From positions 1-20,878 of IMG/VR virus record IMGVR_UViG_3300032213_001405: a stretch of DNA of 20,878 nt; one strand, written 5' to 3'. Of this stretch, positions 6,893-15,600 are shown piece after piece (position 1 is the first letter of the stretch; every line of letters begins with the position of its first letter). The notes beneath the pieces were generated by a model. The model made no database searches and was not told where the DNA came from. It worked only from the letters and a program-made list of their open reading frames with translations. A program made the position numbers and the translations under genes. This stretch comes from a virus.

Positions 6893-9553
6893 TTACCAAT
6901 TCAATCTAATCTTAATGAGTAGGTCTGTATCGAATGTTTTCTTTATTGGTTGACTTAATTTTGCAATAGCAAGTAACTCATTTCTACTGTTATACAAACC
7001 AACTGAACTTATATAAGTCTGTGGTTCTTTTATAAAGCACTTGTCAAATATTTGATTCGAAGATCCCGATACAAAAGTTGGGTTATTACTGTAATTGAAC
7101 AATGGTGCATATGCTCTTACAAAGTAATGACTCGTTGTTTTATACTTTACGTTTCTTGCAGTAAGGTAGTAATTTGTAGTTCTTGAACCAAATGGAGCAG
7201 CTGCGCCACTTATTGAAGTAAAGATCTTATATGAATTATCACCATTTAGATTACTTCCAGTTACCGTATTAAATCCTGCAATTTGGTTCAATCTCTTAGG
7301 ATGTAAGATAACGATTCCAAGATTTGGATAAACCTTACCATATGTGTTTACAGAAGAATCCTCATACTTTCCATTTGAAAGAGAACCAGATACTATATTG
7401 TATGAAACTAATGGATCACCATCACACGTTTCAAATTCATCAAAGTCATCTGAATCATCTACAAGTCTAATAATTTGCGAAGAACCAACTTTAACATTAC
7501 TTCCAGTGTGTAAGTTGTTTGGTACAGTACTTCCACTTAGATATGCAAGATTTATTTCAAAATTACCAGGATCTAATCTGTCTTTTATACCGTTTCTGTT
7601 AAAATTGATTACATAAATATCATCTGATTCTACGGTTGTGCTAGAACTTACGAATGAAAACTTAGGTAAAGATACTCCACCAGTTTCAGTTCTATTTTCT
7701 TCCAGACACATTAACTGATACTGTGAGTATATAGAATCCGATGGTGTTTTATTTGATTCTTCCGATTCAACGTATAAAGAACCCGATCCATTTATATGAC
7801 CATATGCAACCGCAAAGTACGGTATTTTACCACAAGTTTCACAATCTGTTACTTCGTAGTAATATTGATTAGACGAAGTTGGTTTAGTTGAACTTGTAAA
7901 GTAACACTCCATGTACTGACTATTGTCAAACAAACCTTGTGTTGAAGATTTTATTCTATTCGTTATTATATCACGTCTTCTATCGAATGGGTGATAAACT
8001 TCTGGACCATCTGATTTACATCTTTCATCTACAACCGGCATTCTGACACCAGTGTATGTTCTAGGATCTTTTATATCACCCTTTAATATTACACTGTAAT
8101 TACCTCTTCGTGTAAGTCCTCTGTAAAAACATCCCAAGTCTGCAATTTCTATTTCTTCACAACCGCATGACTCAAATAATTCAAGTTTTTTAGATGAGTT
8201 TATTACACCAACAGTTACACCAGCATTAGATAGTGCCTGTAACTCCGATGAGTTGTTTGTTAAAAATGCAGATGATAATCTTTCGCAACATGATGGATCA
8301 AATTCACGAGAAGATTCAATTATTCGGTCTTCAATAGGACCAGACAATTCTGGGTTTGAGTAGTCTATTATGTATTCGTTTGGAAGTACTGTTACTCTTA
8401 CAGAACCATTTGATAATCTGCAAAATGTAAATTTTGGAAATGCTGGGTAAAATACTTTTTGGTATCTTTCTATTTGTCCTGTTTCGCAAGCAAATCCAAA
8501 TCCAGCTAGATTTATACGATCACCATTGTTTAGTATCGTTGGTTGTCCGTCATTACCCGGAACAGATTTTATCATTCTAAAAAGTTCTGTTCTTGTAATG
8601 TCACCAGCTTCTCTTGAATACTGACTCCACTGTGTTAGTGTATTTACAGTTATCTGTTCAACACATATTGGATTTTTTGGTTGATCTGGTTCATTCACCG
8701 TCGGAATTACACAGTTACCGAGAGATTTACATTCGTCACCTTCAATAACAATACCTTCTTGTGGAGTAAATCCACCACCAGTGGTTGTATTTATTAGGAG
8801 ATACTCACCATTTGGAGAACTTCCAGCAGTTCTATATCTTGAAATATCAGTTATTCCAGGTATTAGTCCTTGATTGAAATTTATCCAATTAAGAAAAATA
8901 TCACTCGAATAATCTCCAAAGCAATTACCCCAATAATTTCCATTACCAGGCCATGCAAAATTTCTAGAACCATCAGTTAAAATAAGTGAAACAGATCTAT
9001 CTGGTTCATTTGGTCCTGCTATTGGAGTATATGGACCATTTTGTATGTCTTCATATGAAAAGTATTGTACTATTACAGGTCTTTTTCCAGTTCTTCCATT
9101 TGAATCAATACATTCTTCGTATGAAATTGCAGCTTTTGATCTTGCAAGTAGAATCCAACCTTTGAGGGTTGCTCCATTTGTCATTAATCTATTTGAGGAG
9201 AAATCTGGTTGCACCCAACAGCATTCATATAGTGGAGCTATAAGATAACACTGTGTACCCGTTAGATTTTTGTGATCTGGATATTGTGATAGATTTAGTG
9301 GATTACCATCTGCACCAACCATCACATTTTTTGTTTTTACAACTTGTGGGGTTCCAATATGATAGTTATATCGTAAGCATGGTAAATCATTACCGCTAAA
9401 TTCTCCACCTGATAATCCCATTATTGATGGATCAATTGAATTCCCATTTATTTGTATTGCATTTAGTGGGAGTCCTGTTATTGGATCGACTCCTTGACCC
9501 AATACTAGTCTTGTATTACCAACTCCGCTCGGATTATTTAGTTTGATAGCCAT
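6893..9553 (-). CDS. Large virion structural protein, paralog 3, with Cys-rich N-terminus
   Basis: This 886-residue protein is the longest of the paralog array. Residues about 560-886 are the shared module: YYYE at 564, VAYGHINGSGS, SIYSQYQLMC, DRLDPGNFEINLAYL, VYPNLGIVILHP and YISSVGLYNSRNELLAIAKL. Residues 1 to about 555 are not recognised. They are rich in Gly, Asn and Pro and hold about 18 cysteines, including C111-C112, C422-C423 and C463-G-C465. That is unusual here: the 350-residue and 241-residue neighbours have none and the 395-residue one has a single cysteine. Disulfides or bound metal would fit, but no known metal motif is visible. It may be a tail appendage or host-contact protein; the sequence does not prove that. 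Confidence 0.78.
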   Translation of the reverse strand: MAIKLNNPSGVGNTRLVLGQGVDPITGLPLNAIQINGNSIDPSIMGLSGGEFSGNDLPCLRYNYHIGTPQVVKTKNVMVGADGNPLNLSQYPDHKNLTGTQCYLIAPLYECCWVQPDFSSNRLMTNGATLKGWILLARSKAAISYEECIDSNGRTGKRPVIVQYFSYEDIQNGPYTPIAGPNEPDRSVSLILTDGSRNFAWPGNGNYWGNCFGDYSSDIFLNWINFNQGLIPGITDISRYRTAGSSPNGEYLLINTTTGGGFTPQEGIVIEGDECKSLGNCVIPTVNEPDQPKNPICVEQITVNTLTQWSQYSREAGDITRTELFRMIKSVPGNDGQPTILNNGDRINLAGFGFACETGQIERYQKVFYPAFPKFTFCRLSNGSVRVTVLPNEYIIDYSNPELSGPIEDRIIESSREFDPSCCERLSSAFLTNNSSELQALSNAGVTVGVINSSKKLELFESCGCEEIEIADLGCFYRGLTRRGNYSVILKGDIKDPRTYTGVRMPVVDERCKSDGPEVYHPFDRRRDIITNRIKSSTQGLFDNSQYMECYFTSSTKPTSSNQYYYEVTDCETCGKIPYFAVAYGHINGSGSLYVESEESNKTPSDSIYSQYQLMCLEENRTETGGVSLPKFSFVSSSTTVESDDIYVINFNRNGIKDRLDPGNFEINLAYLSGSTVPNNLHTGSNVKVGSSQIIRLVDDSDDFDEFETCDGDPLVSYNIVSGSLSNGKYEDSSVNTYGKVYPNLGIVILHPKRLNQIAGFNTVTGSNLNGDNSYKIFTSISGAAAPFGSRTTNYYLTARNVKYKTTSHYFVRAYAPLFNYSNNPTFVSGSSNQIFDKCFIKEPQTYISSVGLYNSRNELLAIAKLSQPIKKTFDTDLLIKIRLNW

Positions 9554-9559
9554 ATGGGA

Positions 9560-10612
9560 TTAGTAATCTATTTTAACTTTAACAACAACTTCCTTTTCAA
9601 ATGATTTTTGTACTGGTTTACTTAGTTTTGCAACCGCCAATAACTCTTGGTTATCGTCATATAAACCGATACTCGTCATATAAACAATTGGATCATTGAA
9701 CATTGATTCATACTTTATAGAACTTAAACTTCCAGTTAAGAAAGTTGGATTTGTACTGTAATTGTACTCTCCATTATAAAGTCTTACATAATAATACTGA
9801 GATGCAATTACTTCACTTGTTCTACCTTGAAATGCATTCGATGCAGTGTTAAACAATATTGAAGCACTTATCGAGGTGAACAATCTGAATGCGTTATTTT
9901 GATTAATACTACCAGTTGATGGTAATCTTCTTGTATTAAATGAAGAAGATGCATCCAATGCCTTTCCATTCAATACGATAACGCCATTGTCTGGATAAAA
10001 TAATCCCCAAGGCGTTGTATCTGATGTGAAAATTCCATTAGAAATGGATCCACTTCGTATATTATAAACACGACCACCTTGTTGTGTATATTCAATCGTT
10101 GAAGCACCAGAGTCATCAATCAAAGTAAATACATCTGCACCAGTTGAAATAGATGCAGAACCTACTGCATTCAATTTTCCAATTGTTAATTGCCAATTAT
10201 TCGTATCAACTCTGTCTTTGTATCTAGAACGATTTACATTTATGATGTAAACGTGTTCGCTAGTTTCCCCATTTGAAAACGTAAATAAGTTAGTTCCAGC
10301 ATCCAACAAAAGTTGCTTGTATTGAGAATATATTGATCTAGTTGGTAAATCGTCTATGTTTCCAGTACCTCTATCGGAACCACTACCCTTTGTGTCACCA
10401 TATGCAACACTAAATTGAGGTTCTGCACCAGTAGAGTTGGAAGCACTATTATATATCTCATAATAGTATCGTTTTTGATTTGTAGACTGATAAGAGCTTG
10501 TGAAAATTCTTATCAGTGATGCTTGACCACCAGACCATAGAGGAGAAGTTATAATTTCCTTCTGACCACCTAATATGTCTCTATCTTCAACGAATGGTGT
10601 AAATGTTGCCAT
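9560..10612 (-). CDS. Virion structural protein, paralog 2, short form
   Basis: This 350-residue protein is nearly all shared module, with about 45 residues ahead of it. Visible marks are YYYEIYNSAS near 48, FSVAYGDTKGSGS near 64-76, SIYSQYKQLLLD, VYIINVNRSRYKDRVD, LIDDSGAS, GLFYPDNGVIVLNG, NYSTNPTFLTGS and YMTSIGLYDDNQELLAVAKL near the end. It has no cysteine. The protein is Ser/Thr/Asn-rich and predicted beta, with no signal peptide or membrane segment. It begins 4 bp after the 395-residue paralog ends and has a poor ribosome binding site. The family is familiar from marine T4-like phage virions, with unknown function. Confidence 0.82.
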   Translation of the reverse strand: MATFTPFVEDRDILGGQKEIITSPLWSGGQASLIRIFTSSYQSTNQKRYYYEIYNSASNSTGAEPQFSVAYGDTKGSGSDRGTGNIDDLPTRSIYSQYKQLLLDAGTNLFTFSNGETSEHVYIINVNRSRYKDRVDTNNWQLTIGKLNAVGSASISTGADVFTLIDDSGASTIEYTQQGGRVYNIRSGSISNGIFTSDTTPWGLFYPDNGVIVLNGKALDASSSFNTRRLPSTGSINQNNAFRLFTSISASILFNTASNAFQGRTSEVIASQYYYVRLYNGEYNYSTNPTFLTGSLSSIKYESMFNDPIVYMTSIGLYDDNQELLAVAKLSKPVQKSFEKEVVVKVKIDY

Positions 10613-10616
10613 AATT

Positions 10617-11804
10617 TTAGTATTCTAATCTTACTGTTACTGATAACTCACTGTTTGGTGTTTTCTTGATTGGTTGACTCATCTTTGCGATTGCAAGTAA
10701 TTCACCAGCGTCATTATACATACCAATGGATGTGATATAAACCGCTGGATCATTTATGAATGTTGTATCCTTGACTTGATTACGTGATCCACTTACAAAA
10801 GTTGGATTGTTTGAATACATTGCTAACATTGTTGGAGCACCAGTCGGTGATGTGTTGGAAACGGAAGAACCGATTCTAGCAGGTACTCGTATGTAATAGT
10901 ATGTTACATCTTTTGTAGAAACACTTCTTGCACTAAATCCGTATCCAGTTCCAAATGCTCCAGAACCACTTATTGATTTGAATAATCTGAATGCATTGTT
11001 TCCGTTTACATTACTACCTGTTATAGTTCCAAGACTTGCCGATGCATTAATCTTTGTTCCATCAATTAGTATCACTCCTCTGTCCGCGTAAACGAGTCCA
11101 TAGTAATGAGGTGCGGATGGATTGTGAACACCGTTTGTTATAGAACCACTGACAAGATTTCTTACATTAGATGGAAGACCACCATATCCAAGTGAATCGT
11201 TTGCATCACCAGAGTCATCAATCAACTTAATTACTAAGTTTGATGCCGATACTGTGAGTGCGCTGGCCGTTGCAGCTGAATTCATCACAGCAAGTGATAA
11301 TTCAAAATTACCAGGATCAAGTTTATCTTCAAATCTGTCACGTGCAATGTTTACAGTATAAAATTGATTAATAACAGTACCGTTTGCCAACACAAATGAT
11401 GATGGTGCACCGTTTGCAGCAGAGTCTGCGTTTGCATCTCCGTCCAACAACATAGTTTTGTACTGTGAATAAATTGCTCTTGATGGTGTGTCACCTACTT
11501 GCCCACCTGAATTTGCTGAGCCTGATCCTGAGATGTGACCGTATGCAACAGAAAACATGACTTCATCACCACAAACAAGAGACGCAGAACTCCAAATTTC
11601 ATAGTAGTATGACTTTGAGTTAGAATTCTGGGTTGAACTTGTGTGGAAAGTAAGTAACTCTCCCAAAGTCGCTGACCAAAGACCCTTTGTTATAAGTTTC
11701 TTTTCTGTATCAGGTTCTTGACCGGCAAGAGCGTGTTCAAACACTTGGTAGAGACCAAAATCACCACCACCTGATCCGATTCGTTGTCTTAATTCTGTTG
11801 CCAT
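10617..11804 (-). CDS. Virion structural protein, paralog 1, with strong ribosome binding site
   Basis: This 395-residue protein has about 62 residues before the shared module. Marks include YYYEIWSSAS near 66, MFSVAYGHISGSGS, AIYSQYKTMLLDGD, VNIARDRFEDKLDPGNFELSL, LIDDSGDA, YGLVYADRGVILIDG, MYSNNPTFVSGS and YITSIGMYNDAGELLAIAKM. The N-terminus begins MATELRQRIGSGGG. It is the first of the array to be transcribed. It has GAGG 8 nt before the ATG, better than any other paralog, so it may be the most abundant. That would suit a protein used in many copies, with the longer paralogs as minor variants at special sites; this is inference. Confidence 0.82.
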   Translation of the reverse strand: MATELRQRIGSGGGDFGLYQVFEHALAGQEPDTEKKLITKGLWSATLGELLTFHTSSTQNSNSKSYYYEIWSSASLVCGDEVMFSVAYGHISGSGSANSGGQVGDTPSRAIYSQYKTMLLDGDANADSAANGAPSSFVLANGTVINQFYTVNIARDRFEDKLDPGNFELSLAVMNSAATASALTVSASNLVIKLIDDSGDANDSLGYGGLPSNVRNLVSGSITNGVHNPSAPHYYGLVYADRGVILIDGTKINASASLGTITGSNVNGNNAFRLFKSISGSGAFGTGYGFSARSVSTKDVTYYYIRVPARIGSSVSNTSPTGAPTMLAMYSNNPTFVSGSRNQVKDTTFINDPAVYITSIGMYNDAGELLAIAKMSQPIKKTPNSELSVTVRLEY

Positions 11805-11812
11805 TTTTTATA

Positions 11813-11816
11813 CCTC
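11813..11816 (-). promoter_or_regulatory. Strong ribosome binding site of paralog 1
   Basis: GAGG on the minus strand lies 8 nt before the ATG at 11804, within a 35-bp gap. The four downstream paralogs lack a comparable site. Confidence 0.65.
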
Positions 11817-11839
11817 AATTACAATTTCGTTATTTCAAG

Positions 11840-12565
11840 TTATACTGTTGTTGTATCTGCGTTTCTTACTGTAACTGGTATTACAACTCTACCACCAGTT
11901 TCATTTCCTGTAACAATAATCTTTGTAGTCTTTGTAACAGTTCCTTCGAGACGAGAAACGTCAGGTAATGTTTCCAAAGTAATTGTAATCTTTGAACCCT
12001 TACCAGAACCAGGAATGACAATTGCAGATTCAGAAGTTGCTGTTCTTGATGTCATTGTGCTATTTGTTTGGATAGGAGTTGCATTATTATCAGATGTTGT
12101 TGCTGTTGTAAACATTGTAGCATAAGATGCATCGAGAAGTGTTACAGTATATCCTGCTGCTGAATTCAAAATTGGATCCAATCCAGGATTTGAACCACCG
12201 TAGTAGAATGTCTCAATGTTGAATGATTGAGGATCACCAGGACGTACTGTCAATGATGTTGCACTTGCTCTTACGAAAGGAATCGCTTTAACACCACGTG
12301 GTAGTGTTACAAGTTTATACTTCATTGATTGTGTTTCGTCTGGAACTGCCTCTGTAATTGGCATATTTTCAATAACTACACCGTAGTAGTCTGAGCCAAG
12401 TGGGTGTGCTGGGTTCCACAAATCGTAATCTATTTCATCATCAGCTAATGCAAACTGTGTGATGTTAAATCCGTTTGCAGCACCTCGGCCTTGTGCCAGA
12501 AGTTCTCTTCCACGTTTTGTAAGAATTGCATCTACCGTAATAGTGCTGTTATCTAAATAACCCAT
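11840..12565 (-). CDS. Virion structural protein, 241 residues, conserved in marine T4-like phages
   Basis: The N-terminus MGYLDNSTITVDAILTKRG, followed by GRELLAQG and ITQFALADDEIDYDLWNP, is a pattern I recall from small structural proteins of marine T4-like phages. The rest is Thr/Ser-rich and beta-like. It includes an Ig-like stretch from about residue 100 (SLTVRPGDPQSFNIETFYYGG) to the end, which finishes with a VTGNETGGRVVIPVTV strand. There is no cysteine, signal peptide or membrane helix. The gene has the best ribosome binding site in the window and sits between the baseplate block and the paralog array, in the longest gap of the window. A highly expressed virion component is likely; its exact place in the particle is unknown. 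Confidence 0.78.
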   Translation of the reverse strand: MGYLDNSTITVDAILTKRGRELLAQGRGAANGFNITQFALADDEIDYDLWNPAHPLGSDYYGVVIENMPITEAVPDETQSMKYKLVTLPRGVKAIPFVRASATSLTVRPGDPQSFNIETFYYGGSNPGLDPILNSAAGYTVTLLDASYATMFTTATTSDNNATPIQTNSTMTSRTATSESAIVIPGSGKGSKITITLETLPDVSRLEGTVTKTTKIIVTGNETGGRVVIPVTVRNADTTTV

Positions 12566-12609
12566 TTTATTCTCCTCATAAAAATACTATGTTTACTCTA
12601 AAATAAATA
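12566..12609 (-). promoter_or_regulatory. Longest intergenic gap, with strong ribosome binding site GAGGAG
   Basis: GAGGAG at 12572-12577 (minus strand) is 6 nt before the ATG at 12565, the best match to a Shine-Dalgarno sequence in the window. The rest of this 44-bp gap is AT-rich. It could hold a late promoter, but I find no clear TATAAATA-type sequence and no hairpin. Confidence 0.5.
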
Positions 12610-15600
12610 TCATCTTGTTTCTAAATTTCCACCACGATTGGATGTATTGTAGAAAATTTGTTCTGAATCAACAATATAAACTTCAATAACCGGCTTACCG
12701 TCTGGACTATTTCTCGTTGAAACGTTTATATCCGGTCCAACAAGTTTACTACCTAAGAATCTGTGGTTTTTCAGTCCCTTTGTTAAATTCTCTTGATTAC
12801 CAATCGAAGAACCAGTCAGTGACGCAGATGTATATATATTAAATCGTTGTTCAATAGAACTGGTGTAATATAAATAGTATGTACTATAAAATCCATCTTT
12901 TCTATACGAATCTATTTGACTAAATACGGAATTTATTCTGTAAGTTTGGTTACTTTGTGTTACCCACCCATCACCATATCCAGTATTTGTACTTCCAGAT
13001 TTTACTATATTGGATCGTTTATATGTTGAACTAGCACTTACTGTCAATTCAATATCATCTTGGATGTTATTATATCCACCAAATGCCTTACCGAGTTTTG
13101 TTGAAACCGATGAAGCATAACTATTGTATGTACCATTTGTACTCGATACAATATCATCTTTAACAGAAGTTTCTTTTACATTATAAACAGTTTCAAGTTT
13201 TTCAGGAGATGTATGTTGAATAGAACTTTCTTTTGATGTGTAATCAACATTAAATGTCTTATACAGATTTTCATCTATCAGTGTTTCCTTATTTGTAGTC
13301 TCCGAATTAAATGAACTATAAATTGGAGTTGGTAAGGAAGTTTCTTTGTTGGTATATTCTACTTTGAATGATTTAGAAACTGGTAAAGAAGTAAAGGCTT
13401 GGTTTGTGTATTCCGTAGGTAATACTTCTTTTTCCAAATTATAATCACCTTCAATTCTATCAAGTTCTCCTTCATTTTCTTCAAATCCAATAAGAATAGT
13501 ACCTTCGTTAACATTGTACGTTCCGAATGCATTTATAGAAGAAGAAAGTTCGTTTGATGGAATACTGTTGTTTGGTTCACCGTTTACATTTCTACCTATA
13601 CCACCAACCTTAGAACGTTCCAAAACATTTGGTTGGATAACAACACCAAGAATAGGATTACTTCTCGCAGGTAATGTTTGACGTATTTGATCGAATATAC
13701 TAAAATCAAAAATTGATATTAGTTTCAGATATGCAGTAAAATCATTCTTGTTAGAATACTTTTTCCAGTAATCTCTCGATAACCATTTCAAGTTTGGATA
13801 TTCATTTTTTGTAATATTACTGTAATCGCCAATATAATCATCCAACTGAGTATATCCAAGACTTTCATATATGTCTTCGTTGATTATATCCTGTGGTGAA
13901 AACGCAACCATCAATTTATCTGAATCATTTGAGTAAAGATCAAAGGATGATACTTCTGATGTTCTATCTTTACTAAGTCCACCTATTAATGAACCAGAAT
14001 CAATTCTAATTTTTTCTGCATATGGAGTGTTATTTGCCAGGGTGGCAACTTCCATATAATACGTTTCTGTTATAGATTCAAACGATGACGAAGTGAATCC
14101 ATTAAATGTTGCGATTTTAGGGGATGTTTCAAAATAAGTTTGATTTTGATTTGGGTGTGAACTAGATATACTAGTTGTTACCGCAACATCAAATTTTTGC
14201 CAGAACTTAAATTGTGCCTGTAAATCATAGAATGAGGAAGTTTCTGTATTTCCATTGTATGATCTAGGTGCAAGTACATGATTATCAAATGAACTTGTTT
14301 CTAAAACATTTGACCAATATCTTAATTCAAATACTGAACCCGATAATATCTTTGATGTTTGGGAGTTTGAACCAGATCCAACATATAATGTACCATTAGA
14401 GACCCATGCCCTGTTTTTATTTGGCTCGGAACCACCATTAATCGTTACACTCGATGATCTTTCTACTGCAATTTTTCCGTACTTTGCAGTCTTTAAAATA
14501 AGATCATATGTTTGGTTGATTGAAGTTGAATCGTTTCTAGTATTTCTTCTAATAAGAATGTTTAGAGGAACATCGTCATACAAATATTCATCAGTTATAG
14601 AAGCAGACTTGTATGATGATCCATCGCCAATATAAAATGTCACAGAACCCTTTTCTGGGTCTGTTCCGTTCTTATTTACAGTTACAAACCAATCAACACG
14701 TGATCCAACGTTTTTCTGTAAAAGTGTTTGGATTGGATCTTGTGCATAATCGTATGTTAATTCTGGTTCCATTTTCCATCTAAATGAGATGGCATCTGGG
14801 TACTGGAATGTGTTTGTTTCATTTTTTACACGTTCCCACGGAGACGATATATAACTTTGGGTCGGTGGTTGTGGGTAACTACCCTTGAAGTTCAAGTAGT
14901 ATGTTTGCTTTTCCCACTCCGCTCTTGGTGTTAATCCCAAGTCAGCATTATCTGGTCCGCCAAATTCTCTTATTGACAAGAGTGTTTGTGGTATTCCATA
15001 TGCAGAAAGAAGAGCCTTTATACCACGAGCAGTTCCTTTTGATTTGTAGATATAAGGAAGGTTGTTGAAAATACGTCTCCAAACTTCCTTTGTTCTTTCT
15101 TCATAGGATTTTGCCAAGTATTTGTTTGTTGTTGTTTTACCAGTCCAAATTGGCTCACCACTTCCACTAATTCCGAATGCGTATTCCCAAAGATCCTTTG
15201 CCTGTGTTCCGTGTGAAAGTGTCCATCCTAAGTTTTTAGTTGCCTCATAAATAAGATCTTGTGAAAGACCATCCTTTGGATGTTCTTCTCTAAGATTCTT
15301 TTTCATAATATGATCAGTGTAAAGATAGATAATATCAAAGTGATGACCAACCATATTAATGAATGTCAAAAATTGATCGTTATTCTCATCTTCTCTTAGA
15401 TATTCTGGTATAGCTTTGTTAAGTGAGTTATAATTTTTTAGATCATAGTCAATTGACTTTGTAATCAGATCATTATACCACTGACTTACTTCATTTGAAC
15501 TACTAGGATATAGTTTGTACTTACCTTCTTTTGTTGCAATACTATAATCACTACCAGTTGTTTGATATTTTGGATAAGGAGTTATAGATGCACTTACTTG

